Shown: positions 1 through 8,855 of the stretch, piece after piece
How positions within the stretch are numbered: the first letter of the stretch is position 1
Layout of the letters: each line of letters starts with the position of its first letter
Position numbers and translations under genes: made by a program
Notes under the pieces: generated by a model
Seen by the model: only the letters and a program-made list of their open reading frames with translations
Database searches by the model: none
Told to the model about the DNA's origin: nothing
Assembly: GCF_001570425.1 (NCBI RefSeq)
Contig: NZ_BCSX01000046.1
Coordinates: 1-64,000 of the forward strand
DNA length: 64,000 nt
Source: Mycolicibacterium brisbanense
GTDB taxonomy: Bacteria > Actinomycetota > Actinomycetes > Mycobacteriales > Mycobacteriaceae
Reading direction: 5' to 3'

Positions 1-262
1 GCACGGTGTAGGTCCGAACGGTCGGACGATGCGCGGTGGGCAACTCGGCGAAGCTGTCGAGGGTCAGCGGCTGCGGCAGTGCACCGACGTCCACACCGTT
101 GGGCACGATGACGAGTTTGACGTAGGCGTCGGTGTATTCGTTCGGCGAAAAAGTATCGAACCCGGTGCCCGGGCCCGCATCACCGAGTATCACCCTGACC
201 ATGTGCGGCGTCACCTGCTCACGACGCACCACCGCAAACGTGTGGACCGGACGTCCCGCCAT
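1..262 (-). CDS. Siderophore-interacting protein (ViuB/SIP family), N-terminal part only
   Basis: The gene runs off the left edge, so only about the first 87 residues are present. The reading begins MAGRPVHTFAVV and contains TPHMVRVILGD and a Y-x-K-L-V-I-V segment. It ends in PTVRTYTV, which resembles the FAD-binding start of the siderophore-interacting (ferredoxin reductase-like) fold. The family reduces ferric siderophores in the cytosol with flavin. The ATG at 262 is preceded four bases earlier by GGAGG, which decides the start. In M. tuberculosis a viuB-like gene (Rv2895c) also sits beside dprA, which supports the call. The catalytic C-terminal half lies outside the window. Confidence 0.8.
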   Translation of the reverse strand, partial: MAGRPVHTFAVVRREQVTPHMVRVILGDAGPGTGFDTFSPNEYTDAYVKLVIVPNGVDVGALPQPLTLDSFAELPTAHRPTVRTYTV

Positions 263-312
263 ACCGCCTCCAAAAACTCGATCGTCGGCCGTTGATTAGC
301 CGACCTCATCGA

Positions 313-1206
313 CTATACGGAGCCCTGAGCATCCGTTGGGGTGTACGGGTCGGGGCCAGATCCGTCGACATATGACCAGATGCCTGGTTCTCCGGATCGT
401 AGACAGTGCCCAATCCCGGCGTCCGCGAAGGACTTCCGGACGTTCTCCGGGCCTTCGCTGTACAGCGACCAGCCCTGGCAATGTGCCGGTATCACCGCTG
501 ACAAGCCGAGCATGACAGCGACGTCGGAGGCCCGGTCCGAGGTGAGGGTCAACGGACGCCCGGAAAACTTGGCGGGGACGCGCGCCGCACCGATGTGCAG
601 TACCCCGACGCTGATGTCCGGGAACCGGGTGGCGATTTCCATCACCGGGGCGAGCGACGCGTTGTCCCCGCTGATGTAGACGGTCGGCAATTCAGGGCTG
701 CGCAGGACGAAACCGGTGACCTCGGTATTGATGTTGCCGTATTCGTCATGCTCGCCGTCGCTGGGACCGTGCTGCGCCGGCACCGCGAACACCGTCACCG
801 CGCGATCTGTTGATTCGATGGCGGTCGACTCATACGGGTCGAGGCCGCGAGCGTTGCCCCCGAGCCGGCCGGCGGCTTGGCCACCGGTCAGCAAGAGCGG
901 AGCCGCGGCGGCGAAATCCCTACCGGCGTAATCGAAGTTGTCCATGTGCAGGTCATGACTGAGCAACACCACATCGACGGGACCGAGCTGTTCGGGTTGC
1001 ACCGCGGGACCCTCGACCTTGGAATACGGGCCGAACGGACCCGGCGGGTCGAACGTCGGATCGGACACGAACCGCAACCCGCCGTAGTCGATCACCGTCG
1101 TCGCCCCGCCGATGACACCGATCGCGAACGCGTGCCGGTCTGCAGTGATGGCAGCCACCATGGCAGCGACGATATCCGCGATTGCCCGAGCGTGGGAACT
1201 CATCAT
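313..1206 (-). CDS. MBL-fold metal-dependent hydrolase (UlaG-like), 297 aa
   Basis: This looks like a metallo-beta-lactamase-fold hydrolase of the UlaG/RomA-like type. It shows the start of the fold (GVIGGATTVIDYGGLRFVSDP), a metal-site loop SHDLHMDNFD at residues 83-92, a second loop AQHGPSDGEHD, SGDN, and a late AHCQGW. The usual HxHxDH motif is altered: in that frame it reads D-L-H-M-D-N, so metal binding may differ from the textbook site. The substrate is unknown. The stop of dprA is 9 bases upstream, so the two are probably cotranscribed. The start could be either of two adjacent ATG codons. Confidence 0.75.
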   Translation of the reverse strand: MMSSHARAIADIVAAMVAAITADRHAFAIGVIGGATTVIDYGGLRFVSDPTFDPPGPFGPYSKVEGPAVQPEQLGPVDVVLLSHDLHMDNFDYAGRDFAAAAPLLLTGGQAAGRLGGNARGLDPYESTAIESTDRAVTVFAVPAQHGPSDGEHDEYGNINTEVTGFVLRSPELPTVYISGDNASLAPVMEIATRFPDISVGVLHIGAARVPAKFSGRPLTLTSDRASDVAVMLGLSAVIPAHCQGWSLYSEGPENVRKSFADAGIGHCLRSGEPGIWSYVDGSGPDPYTPTDAQGSV

Positions 1207-1214
1207 TCACCGCC

Positions 1215-2339
1215 TCACTTCCGCCGTTTGCGCCGCCGCCAACACCCGGCCTCGACCGACGCCAACCCGGCGATCTCGAGGACCGCCAGCGGGCCCAGCA
1301 CCGCGTGGGCCGGAACGCCCGCGGCGACCGCGATCTCGTCGACGGTGTGGCCACCGCGCGAGGGCAGTGCGTCGTAGACCCGCTTCTCGTCCGGGCCGAA
1401 TGCGTCAAGCGGGCCGATCGGGTGCGGCTCATCGGCGGCGAGTTCACCGATCCGGCCTGCCAATTCGGCAACCTCGGTTGCCCGGGTCACCAGTTTGGCC
1501 CCGCCCCGCAGCAGCGCATGACAACCCGCGGAGGCCGCGGACGTCACCGGGCCAGGCACCGCACACACCGGCCTGCCGAGTCTTGCGGCCCACGACGCGG
1601 TACTGGCAGCGCCGCTGCGCAGTCCCGCCTCCACGACGACCGTCGCAGCCGACAGCGCAGCCACCAGCCGGTTGCGGGTGAGGAACCGCAGCCGGCCCGG
1701 CGCTGTACCCGGCGGGTACTCGCTGACGAGTAAGCAATCGTCGCGGATTCGGCGGAACAAGGCACTGTGGCCCGACGGGTACGGGTTGTCGATGCCGCCC
1801 GCCACCACGGCCACGGTGATGCCTTCACAGGCCAGCGCGGCGCGATGTGCTGCGCCGTCGATGCCATAGGCACCGCCCGACACCACGGTGAAGTCCCGGC
1901 GGGCCAGACCCGCTGCGAACTCAGCCGATACGTGTTCGCCGTACGCGGTGGCCGCGCGGGTGCCGACGATGGCCACAGCCCGCGCGGCCGCGTCGGCCAG
2001 GCGTACGGGCCCGGCCGCCCACAACACCAACGGCGGATGCCCGTTAGACCGATTGTTGATCCCGTTGAATGCCATGAACGACAGCAGCGGCCATTCTTCG
2101 TCATCAGGGGTGATCAAACGGCCACCCATCCGGTCGAGGATATCGAGATCTGCCTGGGCACAATCCATCTCGCGGCGCGCCTCGACCCGATGGGCCCACT
2201 TCTGATCGATCTTGCCGGTCTTCACGTGCTCGGCCGCCTCGACCGCGCCGCACCGTGCCACCAGGGCAGCCAGCTCTGGGCATGGCGGTTCGGCGACACG
2301 CGACAGGTACGCCCACGCCCGTCGCTCATCATCGGTCAT
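1215..2339 (-). CDS. dprA: DNA processing protein DprA (DNA-protecting protein), 374 aa
   Basis: DprA binds single-stranded DNA and loads RecA during natural transformation in competent bacteria; its role in mycobacteria is not settled. The Rossmann-like core is visible: GTRAAT at about residues 126-131 and SGGAYGID at 154-161, followed by NRLVAALS and PVCAVPGP. A C-terminal winged-helix region follows (about 310-370). The reading frame is open far upstream, but the ATG at 2339 is chosen. It overlaps the yifB TGA in ATGA and yields the expected N-terminus, MTDDERRAWAYLSR. This implies translational coupling with yifB. Confidence 0.93.
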   Translation of the reverse strand: MTDDERRAWAYLSRVAEPPCPELAALVARCGAVEAAEHVKTGKIDQKWAHRVEARREMDCAQADLDILDRMGGRLITPDDEEWPLLSFMAFNGINNRSNGHPPLVLWAAGPVRLADAAARAVAIVGTRAATAYGEHVSAEFAAGLARRDFTVVSGGAYGIDGAAHRAALACEGITVAVVAGGIDNPYPSGHSALFRRIRDDCLLVSEYPPGTAPGRLRFLTRNRLVAALSAATVVVEAGLRSGAASTASWAARLGRPVCAVPGPVTSAASAGCHALLRGGAKLVTRATEVAELAGRIGELAADEPHPIGPLDAFGPDEKRVYDALPSRGGHTVDEIAVAAGVPAHAVLGPLAVLEIAGLASVEAGCWRRRKRRK

Positions 2340-3847
2340 GACATCACCCCGGCCTGACGAAAGCTCAACGCGGTGGCCACATCTGCTACCGCCGGTGACG
2401 TTCGCCCAGCCAAATCCGCCAAGGTCCACGCGACCCGCAAACAGCGGTCCGCTCCCCGCATGCTGATGAGGCCACGGTCCAGAGCATCCTGCAGCGGCGC
2501 CATGGTGGCCCGGGACAACCTGAACTCGCGACGCAGGAGTGGTCCGCTCACCTCGGCGTTGGTGCGGATCCCGTGAGGCCGCCATCGTTCCTCCGCGGCG
2601 AACCTGGCGACCGCCACCCGTTCACGGACCGCGGCGCTCGACTCCCCCGTGTCCGGCACAAACACGCCCGCGCTGACCGGGTTGAGCTCGACGCGCAGAT
2701 CCACCCGATCCACCAGGGGCCCTGACAGCTTGCCGCGGTACCGCAGCTTGGCCTGCGCCGAGCACATGCAGTCGGCAGGGTTCGGTGGCGCACATGGGCA
2801 GGGATTGGCCGCAAGAACCAGTTGGAAACGGGCTGGATAACAGGCCACGCCGTCGCGGCGGGCCAGCCGGATCTCACCGTCCTCCAGAGGTGTTCGCAAC
2901 GCCTCCAGCGCACTGGTGCCCATCTCGGCGAACTCGTCGAGGAACAGCACTCCGCGATGTGCGCGGCTGACCGCCCCGGGCCGTGCCATACCGCTGCCTC
3001 CCCCGACCAGCGACGCGACGCTCGACGTATGGTGCGGCGCGACGAACGGCGGCCGCGTGATCAGCGGAGTGTCACTCGCCAGCAGGCCCACGACCGAATG
3101 AACCGCCGTCACCTCCAGCGACTCACTGTGCGACAACGGCGGCAGCAGCCCCGGAAGACGCTGCGCGAGCATGGTTTTGCCGGTGCCAGGCGGTCCCGTG
3201 AGCATCAGATGGTGCGCTCCGGCCGCGGCGACCTCGACCGCGTAGCGAGCTTGCGTCTGGCCGACCACGTCGGCGAGGTCAGCGGTCGGTTCGGCAACGC
3301 GTTCTCCCGCCGTGATCCGCGCCGCCAGCTCAGCCTTGTTGTCGAACCATGCCATCAGCTGCCCCAGGCTGTGCACGCCCCACACCTCGATGCCATCGAT
3401 CAAGCTCGCCTCGGCGAGGTTGTCGACCGGCACCACCGCTGTCGGCCACCCCTCCTGCTTGGCCGCCAGCACCGCGGGCAACACCCCGTGCACCGGCCGC
3501 ACCCGACCGTCCAACGACAGTTCGCCCAACAACACCGTCTTCTCCAGCCGTGCCCACGCGGTCTTGGTGTGCGCCGACAACACTGCGCTGGCCAGGGCCA
3601 GGTCGTACGCCGAGCCGACCTTGCGCAACGTCGCAGGCGACAACGCCAACGTGAGGCGTGACATAGGCCAGCTGGCACCGCAATTGGTGATCGCCGCCCG
3701 CACCCGATCCCGGGATTCCTGCAACGCGGCATCGGGCAGCCCTACCAGATGCACGCCGGGAAGGCCGGAGGTGATGTCGGCCTCGATCTCCACGATCACG
3801 CCGTCGAGGCCCCGTACGGCCACCGAATACGCTCTGCCCAAACTCAT
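2336..3847 (-). CDS. YifB/ComM-family Mg-chelatase-like AAA+ ATPase, 503 aa
   Basis: This is a member of the YifB/ComM family, whose ComM members are AAA+ helicases promoting branch migration during natural transformation. The order is an N-terminal Lon-protease-like ChlI domain (ALGRAYSVAVRGLDG-like start), Walker A GPPGTGKTM, Walker B LFLDEFAEM, and a C-terminal Mg-chelatase domain with NPCPC and RVDL motifs. The ATG at 3847 gives the family N-terminus MSLGRAYSVAVRGL and leaves a 1-base gap to the YraN stop. A GTG/ATG 13 codons earlier would overlap YraN and is less likely. It is cotranscribed with yraN and dprA. Confidence 0.92.
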   Translation of the reverse strand: MSLGRAYSVAVRGLDGVIVEIEADITSGLPGVHLVGLPDAALQESRDRVRAAITNCGASWPMSRLTLALSPATLRKVGSAYDLALASAVLSAHTKTAWARLEKTVLLGELSLDGRVRPVHGVLPAVLAAKQEGWPTAVVPVDNLAEASLIDGIEVWGVHSLGQLMAWFDNKAELAARITAGERVAEPTADLADVVGQTQARYAVEVAAAGAHHLMLTGPPGTGKTMLAQRLPGLLPPLSHSESLEVTAVHSVVGLLASDTPLITRPPFVAPHHTSSVASLVGGGSGMARPGAVSRAHRGVLFLDEFAEMGTSALEALRTPLEDGEIRLARRDGVACYPARFQLVLAANPCPCAPPNPADCMCSAQAKLRYRGKLSGPLVDRVDLRVELNPVSAGVFVPDTGESSAAVRERVAVARFAAEERWRPHGIRTNAEVSGPLLRREFRLSRATMAPLQDALDRGLISMRGADRCLRVAWTLADLAGRTSPAVADVATALSFRQAGVMS

Positions 3848-3848
3848 T

Positions 3849-4217
3849 TCAACCCACCCCCTGCAGGTGAACGATCTCGGGCTCACGTCGCCGGCCGATA
3901 CGCACGCCGATCACATCGATGCGGACGTCGGACCATCTGCGGTCCTGCTCGGCCAGCCACAACGCTGCCAACCGGCGCAGCCGGCGCACTTTCTGCGCGG
4001 GCACCGCCTCAGCCAGCCCGCCGTAACCATCGCCTGTGCGGGTCTTCACCTCGACGAACACCACCGTGGCGCTGGCCGCATCCTCGGCGATCACGTCCAG
4101 TTCGCCGTAGCGACACCGCCAGTTGCGAGCCAACGCCCGCAGCCCGACGGCCGCCAGATGCTCCACCGCCAGTTGCTCGCCCAGCGCGCCGATCTCGGCC
4201 CGAGTCATTGAAGTCAT
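3849..4217 (-). CDS. YraN/UPF0102 family endonuclease-like protein, 122 aa
   Basis: This is a small protein of the UPF0102 family, with a restriction-endonuclease-like fold. The signature is clear: GALGEQLAVEHL at the N-terminus, NWRCRYGELDVIA (the E-x-D of the PD-(D/E)xK-like site), then VFVEVKTRT. The family is found next to rnhB, dprA and yifB in many bacteria, but its biochemical role is not firmly known. It is the first gene of a yraN-yifB-dprA set with 1-base and ATGA junctions. In M. tuberculosis the corresponding gene is Rv2898c. Confidence 0.9.
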   Translation of the reverse strand: MTSMTRAEIGALGEQLAVEHLAAVGLRALARNWRCRYGELDVIAEDAASATVVFVEVKTRTGDGYGGLAEAVPAQKVRRLRRLAALWLAEQDRRWSDVRIDVIGVRIGRRREPEIVHLQGVG

Positions 4218-4305
4218 GTCGACAGCGTGCGACCACGGTCCGACAGATTCCGTCTAGAGCCGGTCAGTTATCCCCAAGTTGTACTTCATCCACAGGCGGA
4301 TTGCG

Positions 4306-5157
4306 TCAACCGTGCAGATGGTCGCCGATCAAGTCGGCCACCGAGCCGGGAGCGTCGGTAACCAGACCGTGTCCCACGCCCGGCACCACCGCGGTTCGCG
4401 CCCCGGCCTCCTGCGCTGCCTGTGCCGCGGCTTCCGGATCGTGCACGGCGCTGCCTCCCGCCAGCACGACCAGGGTAGGAACCGGCAGAGCCGGCAGCGC
4501 ATCGGGCAATTCGGGCGTCGGGACGGGCGAGGCCGGGAAGTGCGCCGCCCCGTGCGCGAGCAGGTCCAGATATGCCTCGCGCGCCGGCCCGCTACCCGAA
4601 ACGCCCGGTGCAAACATCGCCCGCGCATTCTCGAAAGTCGGATGGACGTCGCGGTTTTGGGCGAACTCGGCGAACTCGGCAGGCAACGGAGCGAACGCGA
4701 GAACCGGATCGAGAAGGACCAGCCGCCGCACCCGGGTTGGATGCGCGAGAGTGAATCTCAGCGCGAGGTGCCCGCCGAACGAGTGGCCGCACAGGTCGGC
4801 TGGTGGAAGGTCCAGCAGGTCGAAAGTCTCTGCGAGCCAAGCCACCATCTCGTCGACGGTGTCGATCGGAGCGCCGGTGTGCCGACTGCGGCCCGGTTCA
4901 CCCATGATGTCCACAGCTCGCACCCGGGAATCGCCTGCCAATGCCCCCACGATCGAATACCACATCGCAGATGTGGCGCCGAGGCCGTGCAGCAGCACCA
5001 GCGGGGGTGCCGATGCCGGTCCGGCCGATGTGATCCGAGTGGTGCCGTACCGTCCGGACACATCGACGGTCTCGACCGGAACCCGCCATTGCGCCATGAC
5101 CGCGTCGTAGTTCTGAAAGTAGGCGTTCTCCAGATCCAGGTCGGCGAAGGCAGGCAT
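4306..5157 (-). CDS. Alpha/beta hydrolase, 283 aa
   Basis: This is a typical alpha/beta-hydrolase with LVLLHGLGATSAMW (oxyanion loop), the nucleophile elbow GHSFGG with Ser126, an acid candidate after GGSAVHD, and a late GVGHGLVTD that supplies the catalytic His. No signal peptide is seen, so it is cytosolic. The substrate cannot be told. It stands at the left edge of the accessory region, between YraN and a small membrane protein. Nothing ties it to the GntR regulon farther right. Confidence 0.85.
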   Translation of the reverse strand: MPAFADLDLENAYFQNYDAVMAQWRVPVETVDVSGRYGTTRITSAGPASAPPLVLLHGLGATSAMWYSIVGALAGDSRVRAVDIMGEPGRSRHTGAPIDTVDEMVAWLAETFDLLDLPPADLCGHSFGGHLALRFTLAHPTRVRRLVLLDPVLAFAPLPAEFAEFAQNRDVHPTFENARAMFAPGVSGSGPAREAYLDLLAHGAAHFPASPVPTPELPDALPALPVPTLVVLAGGSAVHDPEAAAQAAQEAGARTAVVPGVGHGLVTDAPGSVADLIGDHLHG

Positions 5158-5202
5158 CGGTGCCGACTCTACGCCGGATCCGCTTCAGGAGCCCTACGCC
5201 GT

Positions 5203-5637
5203 TTAGGCGTGGTCGATCGCCAGTATCAGCAGGCCGGTGATCCCGACGAGAAGCACCGCTGACACCGCGAAACCGCGCCACCACAGTCGTTTTGGCAGCG
5301 CTAGGGGCAGCAACACCGCGCAGACAACGCTCAGTGGCAGGTACGCGAGGAACCCGAAGATCATGCCGTAACCGTGTGGGTCCCGCGCCGGGTTCGTGGC
5401 GAATGCCGACGAGAGGACCATCCACACCATCAGTAGCCATGGCACTGCGGCAATCCCACCGAACACCGCCGCGACGATCCGCACCGCGAGCACACCTTGG
5501 CTCTGCCCGGGCACGGGCTTCGGCGGGTGTTGCCGCCAGTGGTATGGATGCTGTTCCTGCCAGTCGTAGGGGTATGGGACAGCGGGCGGTTCGACGGGCC
5601 CGGCCATGCCGGCCCGAGGGTCATCGGGTCCGGTCAC
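5203..5637 (-). CDS. Small membrane protein with proline-rich N-terminus, about 144 aa
   Basis: No function is recognised. The N-terminal part is rich in Pro, Tyr, His and Gln. Three hydrophobic segments follow (VRIVAAVFGGIAAVPWLLMVWMVL, GMIFGFLAYLPLSVVCAVLLPL and a C-terminal one beginning FAVSAVLLVGITGL). The layout resembles many small mycobacterial Pro-rich-tail membrane proteins. The start is uncertain: GTG at 5637 is used here, ATG at 5610 is an alternative, and the frame is open to 5697. It does not overlap a neighbour. Confidence 0.6.
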   Translation of the reverse strand: MTGPDDPRAGMAGPVEPPAVPYPYDWQEQHPYHWRQHPPKPVPGQSQGVLAVRIVAAVFGGIAAVPWLLMVWMVLSSAFATNPARDPHGYGMIFGFLAYLPLSVVCAVLLPLALPKRLWWRGFAVSAVLLVGITGLLILAIDHA

Positions 5638-5780
5638 AGCACACGCCCTGCAGAATCCACCCGTCAAGCATCGCACCGGACGGGCGGTGCCCGACACGGC
5701 AATGTGTGCACCGGCTCATCCCAGCGGCATGTTCATGAAGATGTCCAGTGCTGACTGGTCAATACCCGACACGTGCGGTC

Positions 5781-6371
5781 CTATTCGTCAGATCCGAACG
5801 GCGCCAACAAGAACTCGTCGACGAAGCGCACGAACGTGTCATCGACGTATGCGGTGTCGTCGGCCGTGAAGTACTCGATGATCAACCCCTGAAAAGCGGC
5901 CAACGCGATGCGTGACCGGGTTTCGGCGATGTGTGTGGGCATACCGAGCGCCTCCAGCCGGGCCTGAGAGTTCCGCGTGAGCAGTGACAGTGTCTCCCAG
6001 GTGTATTCGCGGTACGGGCTGTCCCGTCCGCACGCGGCGCCGAAAACCTGGAGGACGACCCGCAAGGTGTCGCTGCGCTCGCCGCGCGTGCACGCGTGCC
6101 AGTCCTTCATGCACCACTGCCGGTGTGCCGCGACCGAGACGGGTAGATCCACATCGTGGGTCTCGGGTATCGCAGCCCGTTGCTGGCGATTGAGCACTTC
6201 GAGAGTCAATTGCTCTTTGCTGCCGAAGTAGTACACCAGCATGCGGGCACTGGTGCCCATCTCCGTGGCGAGCGATCGGAGCGAGGTCTCGGTCAACCCC
6301 GTGCGGGCGAGCACGGCGCCGGCAGAGGCGAGCAATTCCTCCCGCTTCGCATGGTCGATCGATCGAGCCAT
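5781..6371 (-). CDS. TetR/AcrR-family transcriptional regulator, 196 aa
   Basis: The N-terminal helix-turn-helix is typical: KREELLASAGAVLARTGLTETSLRSLATEMGTSARMLVYYFGSKEQL in shape, about residues 9-55. A helical ligand-binding domain follows. TetR proteins are usually repressors released by a small molecule. The gene is divergent from a HAD-like gene with a 64-base gap, so the two may share a control region. No obvious long palindrome was found in that gap. Confidence 0.87.
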   Translation of the reverse strand: MARSIDHAKREELLASAGAVLARTGLTETSLRSLATEMGTSARMLVYYFGSKEQLTLEVLNRQQRAAIPETHDVDLPVSVAAHRQWCMKDWHACTRGERSDTLRVVLQVFGAACGRDSPYREYTWETLSLLTRNSQARLEALGMPTHIAETRSRIALAAFQGLIIEYFTADDTAYVDDTFVRFVDEFLLAPFGSDE

Positions 6372-6435
6372 GCCTCACTGTAATGGTTGCTTCAAGTATT
6401 GATGATGACCGGAGCGAGTACGGCAATATCGCACC

Positions 6436-6789
6436 GTGAAAGAAATCGTCATTGCCTTCGATTGCGATGGAACGCTTCTCAAGAGCACCGACCAGCGGAC
6501 CATCGCGCCGGCCGACCACATCAGGACGCTGTTGATCACGCTGTCGCAGTTCAAGAACACCAAGATCGTCGTGTGGAGCGGCGGAGGCCCCGCCTACGCC
6601 CAGCGGGTGGCACAGGCACTCGGTGTCGCCGAATACGTCGACGACTACGCCGGCAAAAACCCTCAGCGGCCGGTCGGCATCACCGAGACGGCCAGAAGAG
6701 GCGTATTCCTTCCCGACATCGAGCCCGACATCGCCATCGACGACCTCGAGGATTGCGACCTCGGTGTACTGAACCTGATCGTCGGCTGA
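6436..6789 (+). CDS. Small HAD-superfamily hydrolase-like protein, 117 aa
   Basis: It starts KEIVIAFDCDGTLL, the DxDGT nucleophile motif of HAD phosphatases (Asp9, Asp11). VVWSGGG follows, in the place of motif II, and AIDDLEDC at the C-terminal end looks like the acidic motif IV. It has no cap domain and is shorter than most HADs, like phage- or polynucleotide-kinase-type HAD modules. The start is GTG at 6436 without a clear Shine-Dalgarno. A CAATAT hexamer at 6424-6429 would place transcription start on the start codon, so a leaderless mRNA is possible. Confidence 0.75.
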   Translation: MKEIVIAFDCDGTLLKSTDQRTIAPADHIRTLLITLSQFKNTKIVVWSGGGPAYAQRVAQALGVAEYVDDYAGKNPQRPVGITETARRGVFLPDIEPDIAIDDLEDCDLGVLNLIVG

Positions 6790-6801
6790 TCCGCGAGCCC
6801 A

Positions 6802-7602
6802 TCACTGCGCCGGGCGGTCGGCGGCCAGCCCCTCCTGCACGAGTGTGGCGGCCACTGAACCGTCCGACCCGATGAGGCTTGCGGTGGCGATACCGCGACC
6901 ACGCGCGGCGGCCGGTGAGCGTGCCTCGAGCAGGTTCCACCGATCGGCACGCACCGGGCGATGAAACCAGATCGAGGAATCCGTGGTGCCGCTGCGGAAC
7001 GCGCGCGACCGCATGCTGTGTCCGTGGACGGCCAACACCGGGTCGATGCCGTACAGGTCGGTGATGTAGACCGCGACGAGCGCGTGCAGTCGGGGATCCG
7101 CGGGCAGCTCGGTGGTGACGCGCCACCAGAACCTGCGCACGAACGCGTCGCCCGCACCGGTGTCGTCGACACGGATATCGAACTCCCCCAACGGCAGTGA
7201 CGGAGCGGGCCCGGGCGGTCCGGTGTGTTCCAACGCCTCCGGATCGCCCGGCAGCGACGTGTGACCGTGTTCCGGCCCCGCGAGCTCGGTCGCGAAGGAC
7301 ACCGTCGCCGCCGTCAGGAGCCGGTCGTTCTGATAGGACTCGACCCGACGAGCGGCCGCCGTCCGGCCGTCGTACAGCCGCTGCACCCGGTAGTGCACGG
7401 GTGCTCCCGCATCGCCTGCCCGCAGGAACTGCACGTGCATGTTGGTCGGCGACCGGTCGGCCTCGACGCTCCAGCAGGCCGCGGCCAGACTCTGGGCGGC
7501 CAGTTGCCCGCCATACGCGCGTTTGCCGTCCGGCCCGATGCTCTCGCCGAGGTATCCGTCGCCGTCGGCGCGCACGTCGAGCAACTTCAGCAGTGTGCTC
7601 AC
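6802..7602 (-). CDS. TesB-type acyl-CoA thioesterase, 266 aa
   Basis: This is a double-hotdog acyl-CoA thioesterase of the TesB family. It contains RAYGGQLAAQSLAAA, NMHVQFLRAGD, YRVQRLYDGRTAAARRV, and a second hotdog with WFHRP and LLEARSPAAARGRG. The family hydrolyses acyl-CoA to free acid and CoA. It overlaps the CoA-transferase stop in ATGA (start 7602, stop 7599), so it is the last gene of the enamidase-to-thioesterase operon. Its likely job is to release CoA from an intermediate or dead-end thioester of the island's pathway; that role is inferred. Confidence 0.87.
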   Translation of the reverse strand: MSTLLKLLDVRADGDGYLGESIGPDGKRAYGGQLAAQSLAAACWSVEADRSPTNMHVQFLRAGDAGAPVHYRVQRLYDGRTAAARRVESYQNDRLLTAATVSFATELAGPEHGHTSLPGDPEALEHTGPPGPAPSLPLGEFDIRVDDTGAGDAFVRRFWWRVTTELPADPRLHALVAVYITDLYGIDPVLAVHGHSMRSRAFRSGTTDSSIWFHRPVRADRWNLLEARSPAAARGRGIATASLIGSDGSVAATLVQEGLAADRPAQ

Positions 7603-8843
7603 TTGATCGAACCCGTTGCGACAGTTCCTGATTCAGCCAGCGCCGCGATCTCGCCAGCATCGAGACCGAGGTGTTCGGCCAGCACTGCTGCGGTGTCGTC
7701 GCCGACGGCGGGCGCGGGCGCCGCGGGCGAGTACGCTCCGTCGATCGCCATCGGCAGCCCCGGCGCCAGGTATTGCCCGACCCGCGGTTGGTCCAGCGGT
7801 GTGAACAGCGGGTTGGCCGTCACGCGGGGATCGGTGGCGACCTCGGCGAAGCTACGGTAGCGCTCCCACAGCACCGAGGTCGACGACAAAGCCGCGGCGA
7901 TCTCCTCGGCCGTGCGCTGGCTGAACCACAGGGTGAACAGCCCTGTCAACGCGTTGCGGTGGGTGTAGCGCTGGCCCTCGTCGGAGAAGTCGGCGCCCAA
8001 CGCTTCAGCCAGTGCCGCAACGGCTTTCGTGGTGCCCGTGACCTCGGTGAGGTCGCGGAAGTGCCGGCCGGTGAGTGCGACGAGCATGAATGCCACCCCG
8101 TCGCTGCTGGTGAAGTTCTGCCCATAGGTGCCGTAAAGGCTGTTGCCGAGCCGCGCGCGTTCGGTCCCGTTGATCATCACCTCGGTGAGAAACCCCAGGT
8201 TGCCCGCCGTTGCCAGCGCGACATTCTCCAACGGGATGCTGATCCGGGCGCCCTCGCCGGTGGCGTCGCGGTGACGCAGCGCAACACTGACGGCCAGCGC
8301 GACGTAGAGCCCGCAGCTGATGTCCCACGCGGGCAGGACGTGATTGACCGGTTCCGCGAGTTGCGCCGGCCCGGTCACCAACGGGAACCCGACCCCCGCG
8401 TTGACGGTGTAATCCACGGCGGTGCCACCGTCGGTCTGCCCTGACACCTCGACGTGGATCAGGTCGGGCCGGGCCGCCACCAGCTCGTTGTACGAATGCC
8501 ATTGCCGTCCAGTCACATTGGTGATCAGCACACCGGCCTCGATGATCAGTTGCTGCACGAGCCGTTGCCCTTCGGCTGAGCGCATGTCCGCGGCCACCGA
8601 ACGCTTGCTCTTGTTCAGCCCGGCCCAGTAGATGCTCTCACCGCCTTCGGTGACGGGCCAGCGGTGATAGTCGGCTGCACCGCCGATCGGGTCGACCCGG
8701 ACCACCTCGGCGCCCAGTTGCGCAAGCGTCATACCGGCCAGCGGCACCGCGACGAAACTCGAGATCTCGATGACCCGAACTCCGGCCAGCATGCCCGGCG
8801 CACGCGAGGAGCCAATAAGATCCGGCGTTGCAGGTTCGACCAT
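7599..8843 (-). CDS. Class III CoA-transferase (CaiB/BaiF family), 414 aa
   Basis: Family III CoA-transferases move CoA between acids through an aspartyl-CoA thioester. The protein shows LAGVRVIEISSFVAVPLAGMTLAQLGAEVVRVD near the N-terminus and NLNKSKRSV-like GLNKSKRSVAADM. The catalytic Asp is expected at D174 in PAWDISCGLYVALAVSVALRHRD. Lying in the same operon as a glutaryl-CoA dehydrogenase, it is a good candidate for activating glutarate (or a related dicarboxylate) with succinyl-CoA. That substrate is inferred, not seen. It begins 12 bases after the E1 stop and is coupled to the thioesterase. Confidence 0.88.
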   Translation of the reverse strand: MVEPATPDLIGSSRAPGMLAGVRVIEISSFVAVPLAGMTLAQLGAEVVRVDPIGGAADYHRWPVTEGGESIYWAGLNKSKRSVAADMRSAEGQRLVQQLIIEAGVLITNVTGRQWHSYNELVAARPDLIHVEVSGQTDGGTAVDYTVNAGVGFPLVTGPAQLAEPVNHVLPAWDISCGLYVALAVSVALRHRDATGEGARISIPLENVALATAGNLGFLTEVMINGTERARLGNSLYGTYGQNFTSSDGVAFMLVALTGRHFRDLTEVTGTTKAVAALAEALGADFSDEGQRYTHRNALTGLFTLWFSQRTAEEIAAALSSTSVLWERYRSFAEVATDPRVTANPLFTPLDQPRVGQYLAPGLPMAIDGAYSPAAPAPAVGDDTAAVLAEHLGLDAGEIAALAESGTVATGSIK

Positions 8844-8855
8844 CCGGTCAAGCTA

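Noticed and set aside
29..295. Plus-strand frame at the left edge
   Set aside because: It is antisense to the truncated siderophore-interacting protein gene, which has a good ribosome site and family sequence.
2340..2585. N-terminal extension of DprA
   Set aside because: The extra 82 residues run inside yifB and do not resemble DprA. The ATGA overlap at 2339 gives the family start.
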